Shown: piece after piece, positions 33,434 to 41,450 of the stretch
Layout of the letters: each line of letters opens with the position of its first letter
Numbering within the stretch: the first letter of the stretch is position 1
NCBI GenBank assembly: GCA_007694005.1
Contig: RECN01000102.1
Coordinates: forward strand, 1 to 64,000
Origin: Spirochaetaceae bacterium
Lineage (GTDB): Bacteria; Spirochaetota; Spirochaetia; DSM-27196; SKKC01
Reading direction: 5' to 3'
Length of the DNA: 64,000 nt
Notes under the pieces: model-generated
What the model was told of the DNA's origin: nothing
The model's input: only the letters and a program-made list of their open reading frames with translations
Databases searched by the model: none
Translations under genes and position numbers: made by a program

Positions 33434-34747
33434 ATGAAAATACACAGTCACGACACCCTGACACGGGTTCTACGGGATCTTGTTTCCGACGAGCTCGGAC
33501 GACTGCGCCACACCGATCCCGTTGCCGTCGCCCAGACCCTGAAGAACGATGAACGTCTCGGACCCGACGGTTTCGGCATGGATTCTTTCGAGTTCATGAC
33601 GATATCAGCCATGGTCGGCCGCATGTTTCATCTCTACGATCTCGGAGCCGAAGACTACCTTCTGTCAAGGCCTACTGTTACGGGCTGGAGGAATCTTATT
33701 CTGGAGCTATCGGAAACGGACGCTGATACAGGCGCAGACGCGGGCACGAGTCTGGCCGGTCCGGCGCACCACGTAAGCTTTCTGAGCTCGGGCAGCACCG
33801 GCGAGCGGACTCCGGTTGAACATAGCCGACCGCTGCTGGTCGAGGAAATGCAGTTTTTTCAGAACCTGCTCGGTGCACCATCGCGCATTTTCGTAACCGT
33901 GCCGACGCATCACATCTACGGGTATCTGTTCGGAGCCCTGCTTCCGGATCTGTACTTCGGCGTACATGACGATGCTCTTGATGTTGCCGAAAGGCGGATC
34001 GTACCGCTGCGCGGACCAGCGCTGTCGCGCCCGCGTACAGCCTACCGGCGAAGTGGTACACCGGCACCTGGAACCGGGGACCTTCTGATCGCCTTCCCCG
34101 ATGCCCTCGCACGACTCCTGCAGGCAGGCGTGCTGCCCTGCCCGGGTTTGACCGTCGTGACCTCGACCGCGCCGTGCCCGCCGGAACTCGCTTCACGCAT
34201 CCGTGCCGGTGGAAGCCGACTCGTCGAAGTATACGGCTCGAGCGAAACCTCAGGGATAGGATTTCGAGACGCTGATGACAGCCCCTACACGCTCCTGCCG
34301 TACTGGAATCGCGACGGTGATGCGCTGTGGCGTTCGACGGGACAGGAAACGCGCGGCGGAACACCCGATCTGCGCGTCGAGCTTCCCGACTGGGTCGAGT
34401 GGTTTGACGACAGCACCTTCCTGCCGCTGCGCCGCCGTGACGGTGCCGTAATGGTCGGCGGACGGAACGTGTTCCCGCGCAGCGTGGAATCTGTAATACG
34501 CGAGATCGACGGCGTAGCCGAGGTTGCCGTGCGACTCGACGCGACCGACGACGGTGCGCGTCTGAAAGCCTTCGTCGTTCCGGTCATAGCCGGAGACACA
34601 GACAGCCAGAGCTACCACACGCTTGAAACGCGTATCCGAAGCACGCTCTCAGGCAGGCTTCAGTCGGCCGAACAACCTGCAGTCTACACCTTCGGCCCGG
34701 CACTCCCCCGCAACAGCATGGGAAAACTCAGCGACTGGGACTCATAA
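33434..34747 (+). CDS. pcl: p-Coumarate-activating ligase (ANL family) with carrier-like N-terminus
   Basis: This 437-residue adenylate-forming enzyme is the expected p-hydroxycinnamate:CoA ligase of the PYP module. The ANL motifs are SSGSTGERTP (118-127; the usual Lys of this loop is absent), YGSSET, the hinge region RRRDGAVMVGG and the C-terminal catalytic Lys in MGKL (K431). Residues 1-95 precede the ANL core and look like an acyl-carrier domain: GMDSFEFM (48-55) matches the carrier serine motif, followed by a helix and a PTV turn. Whether Ser51 is modified is unknown. The activated coumarate would then be passed to Cys69 of PYP. It lies beyond the pyp terminator and converges on addA with 13 bp between. 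Confidence 0.85.
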   Translation: MKIHSHDTLTRVLRDLVSDELGRLRHTDPVAVAQTLKNDERLGPDGFGMDSFEFMTISAMVGRMFHLYDLGAEDYLLSRPTVTGWRNLILELSETDADTGADAGTSLAGPAHHVSFLSSGSTGERTPVEHSRPLLVEEMQFFQNLLGAPSRIFVTVPTHHIYGYLFGALLPDLYFGVHDDALDVAERRIVPLRGPALSRPRTAYRRSGTPAPGTGDLLIAFPDALARLLQAGVLPCPGLTVVTSTAPCPPELASRIRAGGSRLVEVYGSSETSGIGFRDADDSPYTLLPYWNRDGDALWRSTGQETRGGTPDLRVELPDWVEWFDDSTFLPLRRRDGAVMVGGRNVFPRSVESVIREIDGVAEVAVRLDATDDGARLKAFVVPVIAGDTDSQSYHTLETRIRSTLSGRLQSAEQPAVYTFGPALPRNSMGKLSDWDS

Positions 34748-34760
34748 AGTCTCAGAGTCC

Positions 34761-37700
34761 TTACACAATCAAGGTCTCGTACCCGGCTGTCCCTACCGCT
34801 TCGGAGCGAACGGTTTTCATGTCGCGAAGGTAGAGCGTGTCGACAACGACCGTCTCGCGGGCGAACAGCGAGGACGCAGCGCGTCTGTACATGTCCATCT
34901 GATACCGGTATCCGTCGGGCGTTCGGACCGCATCGGTCTTGAAGTCGATGACCTGTACGGACTCGCTGCCGACAATCGCAAGATCGATAACACCATTCAC
35001 GGTCAGCACGTGGGCACCAAGCCCGAGGGCCAGCACGAAGGGCAGTTCGGAATGGATCGCGGCCCCGGCCGGAACACTGACACCCGCCACTGCCTGTCGG
35101 GCGAGGCTGCGCGCCGAGGCGACGAGCTCGTCCCGGACATCGGGAGGAAAGAGGCGCTCCAGGTTGGGCGGCATACCCGCGGTGCGGCCGTCCAGCTCGG
35201 ATGCCGCGAACCAGTGAGTTACCGTCCCGAACGCTGCGTGGAGGCCGTAGCGGTCGAGGACGCTGTCTACCGGGAGGGCCGGGAGCTGCTCGGATGAGCG
35301 CGGTGTGCCATGAGACTGATGCGCCACCATCGCGTCGTTCAGGGCGACAACCGACCATTCGAGTCTGAGCGACGGACGCCTGCGCGGAGCTTGAGCGAGG
35401 CTCTTGCGCAGGCTCGTCGTATCGGGCGCAGCGTGCCGGCGTCCCATACCAAGACTCTGAATCAGGGTGTAGTCAGGGATTTCTCCAGACCTCACCAGCG
35501 GAGTACTGTCCGCAATGCTCGTTAGAGGCAGGAGTATCAGATCAAGAAACGACTTCTCCGTAGCGGGTTCGGGAGCCTTTTTCGGTGGTTTTTTCTTGAC
35601 CGCGGTGACGATGCAGATCTGCTCGGCACGGGTCATCGCCACGTACAGGAGCCGCCGCATTTCTGCGCGCTCCTGTAAGCGGTCCTCTTCCTTACCCTGC
35701 GTGTGAAACCAGTTTGCCCGCGAACCGGTGCGAACCGTGTCTGTCTGCGTTGACCCCGCCGCAATCGTCAGTCCGTACTCATCTGAGTCGTACAGGTACG
35801 CGGCGTTTCTCCCACGCGGTGGGCCCTGTTCAGCCGACGCGACAATGACGAATGGGAACTGCAAACCCTTCGACTTATGTACGGTCATGAGGTGAACACC
35901 CTGCGATCGCCGTCCGAGCACGGTCACATCCGAGAGGCGCTCGCCTTTGCCGAGATTGGGTCTCAGGGCATCAAGAAAAACCGCAAGATTATCCCGACCC
36001 GCCTGTTTCGAGTAGGCGATCAGGTAATCATAATACTCGAGATAGCTGTGGTTAGCCGGGTCGCTCAGATACTCGTAACGGTATCCATAGTCATACCAGA
36101 CGCGATGCAGAAGATCGGACGTCGGCTCGTATGCGGCCCGGTTTCGAAGATCCCTGTACAGGGCCTGCAGCTGCGTGTAACGGTTCTGATCGTCCCGAGT
36201 CATCTCCTCAACGCTCACCGCGTCAGAGAAGCACGGAACCTTCTGTCCGAGAAGATGAAACACTGCGTCGTCACTCATGCCGGAAAGCGGTGAGCGCAGA
36301 AGCGTCGCGAGGGCACGCCTGTCTTCGGGAAACAGGCACAGCTGAAGCAGCGAGTACAGATCGTTGGCGAGCGCTTCGAGATAGATGCTCCGCACCGACT
36401 CGGTCCGATAGGGAACATCAAGCCTCCTGAGCATCTGTTCGAAGGTCTGCTGATGTGACGTGGCTCTCAGAAGGATCGCAAAGTCATCGTAGCGGGCGGG
36501 CCGCTGGCCGCCTGTTCCGTCGTGTACGGTCAGCGTGGCGTCGCGAACCGCCTTCGCTATGTAGTCGGCGACAAACAGCGCTTCCGCATCGGTGTCCGGG
36601 ATCAGGTCCGGTCCCGCGGCGGTATCCCCGTTTTCGCGTTCATGTTTCAGATAGAGCTGCAGAACCGGAGCGCTGGTGTCGGACACACCTCCCCGATCTT
36701 TCAGCGGGGTGAACCCGGCCTCGTAGGCTTCGGAGCCGGTCCCGAATACGGCCGGGAAGATCGCATTGAACACCGAGATAAGCGCAGGATCACTGCGGTA
36801 GTTGGTCGCGAGGGTACGTCTGCTTCCACCGGCGGCTGAAAGCGAGTCCGAGAGTGTCTTGAATACCCGGACATCCGCACCGCGGAACCGGTAGATACTC
36901 TGCTTCTCGTCTCCGACGTAAAACAGATCCGCCGGGTGATCGGTATCGTTCGCACCTGCGATGAGTTCTATGAACTCCTTCTGCTCTTCGTTGTTATCCT
37001 GAAACTCATCGATCATGATGTGACTGATCGCTGTATGATAATAGCGACGGATTTCGGTCTGTTCGCGCAGAACGCGCAGGGCCAGCGAAAAAACGTCGGC
37101 AAAACCGAGAACGGCTGCATCCTGCTTCGCGGCAATAACCCGATCCTGGAACTCCTGAAGAAGCTCGTACACCCTGGTGATTTCGTCTGCCGACATCTGC
37201 GTCTGAATGATCTCGACGGCCGAATCGGATGCCGGTTTGATCGCATCTACACAGGAGGCAAGGACTTCGTAGTCTCCCTTGCGTGAACGGCTTTTACCGA
37301 TTTTGCGAACCCGATGCAGAAGCGGGAGCAGTTCGCCGGGCTGCCGGTCAAGCAGGGGCAGGCAGGCTTCTGCGGTCTGTCGTGCGTCGGTTACCAGTTT
37401 ACCGGTATCGGTCGTCTCGCTCAGCATCAGCAGCTCGGAGTCCAGCAGATTCAGAAGCCTCGGCAGCTCTCCGGCGAGCGCGGTCTGCTGACGTTTCCAG
37501 ACGCCCGTGAAGTCATAGGGATCGCCGGGTTTCATGTAGTTCTTTGCTATCGGTACGAGAAGCTGCTCCCACAGAGCCTCGATCCCATACTCCGAAGTCA
37601 TCCAGGCCATAGTCGGCTCGGCGGTCTTTCTCAGAATGAACTCAAGGGCTTCCCGTCGACACAGCTCCGAGTACGCGTCTTCGTCGGTCACGAAGGTCGG

Positions 37701-38042
37701 AGGCAGACCGTAGCCTGCACACCCGGCTCGCGCGACTTCAGATGCGAAACTGTCGAGCGTTGAAATGCGCGCGGAATCGAACTCCTGCAGCGCTTTTCGG
37801 AACAGTGGATTTTCACCCTGCCGCGAACGCAGCAGCGCAAAAATGCGGCTGTGCATCTCTGCGGCCGCTTTGCGGGTGAAGGTCAGCGTAAGTATGCCCT
37901 GGACCTCGGCTTCTCCCGAGGCGATCAGTGACAGATACCGTTCCGCAAGTACGGTTGTCTTCCCGGAACCGGCACCCGCAGCGACCACGCTTGTTCCCCG
38001 GACACGAACTGCCGATAGTTGATCGTCGTCGAGTGATTTCAT
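34761..38042 (-). CDS. addA: AddA-type ATP-dependent helicase/nuclease (UvrD/RecB family)
   Basis: This 1093-residue protein processes double-strand breaks for recombination, together with AddB. An SF1 helicase has Walker A AAGAGSGKTT (21-30), Walker B with DEFQDNN, GDEKQSIYRFRGAD, VHKSKGLQF and the final MTRAEQ motif. A RecB-type PD-(D/E)XK nuclease follows at the C-terminus (IDFKTD and YRYQMDMYRRA, about 1030-1060). Gene order (addB then addA, ATGA overlap) fits the AddAB complex rather than RecBCD: no RecC- or RecD-like gene is nearby. Confidence 0.9.
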   Translation of the reverse strand: MKSLDDDQLSAVRVRGTSVVAAGAGSGKTTVLAERYLSLIASGEAEVQGILTLTFTRKAAAEMHSRIFALLRSRQGENPLFRKALQEFDSARISTLDSFASEVARAGCAGYGLPPTFVTDEDAYSELCRREALEFILRKTAEPTMAWMTSEYGIEALWEQLLVPIAKNYMKPGDPYDFTGVWKRQQTALAGELPRLLNLLDSELLMLSETTDTGKLVTDARQTAEACLPLLDRQPGELLPLLHRVRKIGKSRSRKGDYEVLASCVDAIKPASDSAVEIIQTQMSADEITRVYELLQEFQDRVIAAKQDAAVLGFADVFSLALRVLREQTEIRRYYHTAISHIMIDEFQDNNEEQKEFIELIAGANDTDHPADLFYVGDEKQSIYRFRGADVRVFKTLSDSLSAAGGSRRTLATNYRSDPALISVFNAIFPAVFGTGSEAYEAGFTPLKDRGGVSDTSAPVLQLYLKHERENGDTAAGPDLIPDTDAEALFVADYIAKAVRDATLTVHDGTGGQRPARYDDFAILLRATSHQQTFEQMLRRLDVPYRTESVRSIYLEALANDLYSLLQLCLFPEDRRALATLLRSPLSGMSDDAVFHLLGQKVPCFSDAVSVEEMTRDDQNRYTQLQALYRDLRNRAAYEPTSDLLHRVWYDYGYRYEYLSDPANHSYLEYYDYLIAYSKQAGRDNLAVFLDALRPNLGKGERLSDVTVLGRRSQGVHLMTVHKSKGLQFPFVIVASAEQGPPRGRNAAYLYDSDEYGLTIAAGSTQTDTVRTGSRANWFHTQGKEEDRLQERAEMRRLLYVAMTRAEQICIVTAVKKKPPKKAPEPATEKSFLDLILLPLTSIADSTPLVRSGEIPDYTLIQSLGMGRRHAAPDTTSLRKSLAQAPRRRPSLRLEWSVVALNDAMVAHQSHGTPRSSEQLPALPVDSVLDRYGLHAAFGTVTHWFAASELDGRTAGMPPNLERLFPPDVRDELVASARSLARQAVAGVSVPAGAAIHSELPFVLALGLGAHVLTVNGVIDLAIVGSESVQVIDFKTDAVRTPDGYRYQMDMYRRAASSLFARETVVVDTLYLRDMKTVRSEAVGTAGYETLIV

Positions 38043-40774
38043 GCTTCGTCCCCGGAGGTCGACGTCCTGTGAGCGAACTTACCCCTGCAGATCTCGCGTG
38101 TTGGACAATCGTCGCAGCCACGGTCACCGCCGGGGCAATGGAAGTCCAGCCTGGTCAGCGCCTCCGCCAGGTTCTCGAGTCCCGCTTCAAGATCCGTACG
38201 GTAGTCGGGCCAGTCGGTCTCATCGATGACGGCCTTTTCACTGCCGAAGACGGTTCGCTTTTCGGTCTTCGCGTTCTCAAAGGATACGTAGTGGGCTTCT
38301 GAGATGCTCTGCCCCTGCGCCTCGAACATGAGACGGTAGAGCGGGATCTGCGTCCGTTCGCCGCGCTCGATCTCGTTTTTTTGTGGAATGCTGTTCTTCT
38401 TGTAGTCGATGAGGGCAAAGCCTCCCGGGCCAATCGCATGGAGTGCATCAACGCGACCCCGCACTTGCACACGGTCTGATACGTTCATACTCAGGCTGCG
38501 CTCGGACTCATAGGGCATCGCCTCGGGAAGCAGGGCCGCCTCCGTCTGAATCGCGTGCATGACCGCCCGGACAAACTTCGGCACGAGGAGTTGCAGGAAC
38601 ACCTGCGGTACCGGGCTCTCCTTCAGTGCGCGGCCTCGTATGTAGCTTCGCACGTGCTCCTCGAGAGCCTGCTCGGAGACGTAGTCGTTCCACCGTCCAA
38701 GGGCCGTGCATCCTGCTTTCCTGATCTGCCTGTGTGCCCACTCAATGGCCTCGTGTTCCAGCGAGCCGAAGGAAAGCGGATCACTTCCCTGCATCTGGGA
38801 GTACGCGGCGTCGATCCCGACGTACTGTGCGAGCATGGTTCCAAAGGGTTGAGCACGCAGCGCATCTACGGCACCAGCGGAGACACGAATCTGTTCGTTC
38901 TCATCGGTGAGCAGCGGTACAAGCACGGCGGCGGCTCGCGACCCCGGCTCGACGGGCTGCTGCCGGTAGTCGGGACCCGCAACACGGGGTCTCGCCTGCC
39001 AGGCTGCAAAGCCTGCTGCTTGCGGTTCATACCATCCCGCCTCGGGAGCTGCCGCCTGCCCTCTCCAGCATGCAACTTCGTGATCGTACAGTCCGGCGCC
39101 GTCAGTGGAAGACTCCACGACCGTGACCGGTGGCGCAAGGCTTACGCCGCCCGGGGTCTGTACGCTGTAGCTCAGGCGGACATCCCGACCACCTGAGGCA
39201 TAGGCACGGAGGAAAAACTCGGTCAGGTCGTGATCCGGCAGCCCGATCTGATCGCGCTCGTGCACCTGCAGAAAGGGGGAGACGGAGAGCGAAGCGGCTA
39301 TGGCGCGTCGTCCGAGCCCCATCACGAAGTGATGATCAGGGAGCATCCCCGCGCTGACCCGATACGGATACACGGCGACGCCAGCCTTGTCGGCGGGTCG
39401 TACGTACACAACATCAGCGAGCGACGCCAGAAATACCGCAAAGGGTTTTTCTACGCGCAGGCCGGTCTGTCGTTCGGCATCTATCCATTCTCCGAGCACC
39501 GTCAGACATCGCTGAAACACCGGTTCGATCTCGGGACCGAAACCATCCGGATCGACGAGCGATCCGATCAGATGGGCGTAGAGATTCTTTCTGACGTCAG
39601 CAAAACTCGGAGAATGAACGACTGCTTCCAGCCCGGTTCGCACCGACTCAAACAGCCTGGAGAGTTCGCCCAACGGCCACCCTGCGTCTTCCGCCGTCTC
39701 CCGAAATCGACGACTTCCGCCCCCGTCGAAGGCTGCCTTCCACGCATCGAAGCGCTGTGTCGACAGACATCCGTGCTCGACGCCGAATCGGGAAAGCAGC
39801 TGCATGGCCTCTGGTTCAAACCAGGGAATGGTCGGCATGCGAAAAAGGCGGGTACAGGCATCCACCGCAAAGCGTCGTTCGACAACCTCAGCGATCCCGC
39901 CGAAGATGGATCCGGCTGCGTGGTCGGCAAGGCTGCGCCCCGCTCGCATACCCAGCGAGAGCCCGCGTCGACGCGCCTCCCGTTCGAGTTCGTCACGACT
40001 GGAATCCAGATCCGCAACGGTCAGAACGATGCGATCGACAGGCGATCCCGACTCAAGGACCGCCTCAACCTGATCGAGGATGGCTCTGATTTCGACCAGG
40101 GTATCCTGATATTCGACAACTTCGATGCTCTCAGGCTCTGCCGGACCGGTAAAACAGCCAAACACGTCCACGTCATCCGAGGAAGTGACTGCCCCGGAAA
40201 ACTCCGGCCAGTCCTCCAGAAGTTCGGGAAAAAACACCACATAACGCGTCCCGCCGGTCCTGACCTCGGCAGGAGCCCACGCTGGCTCGAAAAGCCCGTA
40301 GGTATCCAGGAAGTGCTCGTATCGTCGGACAAGTTCGGCCAGATCGTGTTTGAGTTGCTCCTGCAGCCCCGCGAATCCGGGTGACGACACAAGAGCGGGA
40401 AGCCCCGGAAGGCCCCGGGTGATGACCGGTGCGAACCGCATCGAGTGGTCTGCGTGCCCGGGTGGTACGATGCGCTGCAGCCAGACCTCAGTTCTGTTTT
40501 CGGTCAGACAGGCATGCACGAAGAGCGCGCGTATTCGCCGGTTTACGGGCCTGCGCGCAGCCTCAGAACGCGTCGTCAGTTCCTTGAAGGTGTCCCAGGA
40601 TATAAAGCGGTCGGCCGGCAGCGCTGCGCACTGCTCACCCTCGGTAGCGGCTGCGCGCCGACGGGCAGTGTCCCCGCGCCAGAATGAAACGGTCACCTCG
40701 GCGGGAAACACGCAGATGCCCGCCGCCGACAGCGTCTCGTCTATCGTGCGCCGTATGTCTGAAGCCGTGTCCAT
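38039..40774 (-). CDS. addB: AddB-like helicase-nuclease subunit
   Basis: This 911-residue protein has a poorly conserved helicase-like body and a C-terminal PD-(D/E)XK nuclease: GRVDALHAIG and LIDYKKN (near 800-830), then a QIPLYRLMFE helix. The last 35 residues hold CPGGDRGCDDCPTREIC, the Fe-S cluster cysteines that staple the AddB nuclease domain. No intact Walker A is seen, so the ATPase site is probably lost, as in RecC-like members. It overlaps addA (ATGA) and the upstream Dabb gene (TGATG), so these three form one operon. Confidence 0.85.
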   Translation of the reverse strand: MDTASDIRRTIDETLSAAGICVFPAEVTVSFWRGDTARRRAAATEGEQCAALPADRFISWDTFKELTTRSEAARRPVNRRIRALFVHACLTENRTEVWLQRIVPPGHADHSMRFAPVITRGLPGLPALVSSPGFAGLQEQLKHDLAELVRRYEHFLDTYGLFEPAWAPAEVRTGGTRYVVFFPELLEDWPEFSGAVTSSDDVDVFGCFTGPAEPESIEVVEYQDTLVEIRAILDQVEAVLESGSPVDRIVLTVADLDSSRDELEREARRRGLSLGMRAGRSLADHAAGSIFGGIAEVVERRFAVDACTRLFRMPTIPWFEPEAMQLLSRFGVEHGCLSTQRFDAWKAAFDGGGSRRFRETAEDAGWPLGELSRLFESVRTGLEAVVHSPSFADVRKNLYAHLIGSLVDPDGFGPEIEPVFQRCLTVLGEWIDAERQTGLRVEKPFAVFLASLADVVYVRPADKAGVAVYPYRVSAGMLPDHHFVMGLGRRAIAASLSVSPFLQVHERDQIGLPDHDLTEFFLRAYASGGRDVRLSYSVQTPGGVSLAPPVTVVESSTDGAGLYDHEVACWRGQAAAPEAGWYEPQAAGFAAWQARPRVAGPDYRQQPVEPGSRAAAVLVPLLTDENEQIRVSAGAVDALRAQPFGTMLAQYVGIDAAYSQMQGSDPLSFGSLEHEAIEWAHRQIRKAGCTALGRWNDYVSEQALEEHVRSYIRGRALKESPVPQVFLQLLVPKFVRAVMHAIQTEAALLPEAMPYESERSLSMNVSDRVQVRGRVDALHAIGPGGFALIDYKKNSIPQKNEIERGERTQIPLYRLMFEAQGQSISEAHYVSFENAKTEKRTVFGSEKAVIDETDWPDYRTDLEAGLENLAEALTRLDFHCPGGDRGCDDCPTREICRGKFAHRTSTSGDEA

Positions 40775-41073
40775 CAGGACTCGAAGTCAACTACGGCGCG
40801 AAAGGAGGTGTGCTCACCAACCCAGGACGCGACCTCCTTGTGCACCGGATCGATGCGGTAGCGTTCAAGCTGTTCCATATCGGAGTGCCGGGTAATTAGG
40901 ACCACGTCACAGGCAGCCGCCCCGTCTATCGCGTTGAGACCGACCTCAAGCGAAATGAAGTGCGGAACGGCGCCGTACATAGTCTCAAGCCGTGACTTGA
41001 GGGCTTTTGCCGCTTCCTGCTTCCCCGAAAAACCATCTTCCCTGACTGTCCACATGACAACGTGTGTAACCAC
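40774..41073 (-). CDS. Dabb (stress-responsive A/B barrel) domain protein
   Basis: This 99-residue protein starts with the family pattern VTHVVMWTVRE and shows the dimeric ferredoxin-like fold pattern (HFISLEVGLN, CDVVLITRHSDMEQLERYRIDPVH, and a final FRAVVDFES strand). Dabb proteins are small cytoplasmic dimers; some are enzymes, and most are of unknown role. It leads the addBA operon, probably as a passenger. Confidence 0.85.
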   Translation of the reverse strand: MVTHVVMWTVREDGFSGKQEAAKALKSRLETMYGAVPHFISLEVGLNAIDGAAACDVVLITRHSDMEQLERYRIDPVHKEVASWVGEHTSFRAVVDFES

Positions 41074-41189
41074 TGCAACCTCCCGTTTGAATACCGCATA
41101 GTAGCATGAGAACAGAGCATCCTAAAGTCATAGACCCTCCCGTGCCGACAATAAGGATTGTAGAGGACTATCCTACAGGAGTATGAGCC

Positions 41190-41441
41190 ATGAAAGCGTT
41201 TCGCATACAGGGAGCAAAGCATTTCGACGACGTACTGTACGTTCAACACGAGACCGGGAACGATATACAGCTCATCCGACGGCAGCGAAACGCCTGGGGT
41301 GAGTTTGACCAGCCACTGACGCTGACACGGGCCATGTTTGACCTGTGTCTTCGCACCGGCTATCTGACCGCTGTAGACATAGCACCACCGACCGGTGAAG
41401 CAGAGCGCAGGCGAACAGCACCAGCTCGAATGGTGGTCTAG
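41190..41441 (+). CDS. Unknown 83-residue protein
   Basis: No family recognised. The sequence is balanced in charge, with aromatic residues spaced through a probable beta-rich region (1-45), then a helix near 45-58 and an Arg-rich tail. ACAGGAG lies 9 nt before ATG. It diverges from the Dabb gene and converges on the GH65 gene (9 bp between stops). Confidence 0.6.
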   Translation: MKAFRIQGAKHFDDVLYVQHETGNDIQLIRRQRNAWGEFDQPLTLTRAMFDLCLRTGYLTAVDIAPPTGEAERRRTAPARMVV

Positions 41442-41450
41442 GACACGAGC

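Noticed and set aside
39230-40384. 384-residue frame opposite addB
   Set aside because: Long antisense frames are common in this GC-rich DNA; the addB frame has the nuclease and Fe-S motifs.
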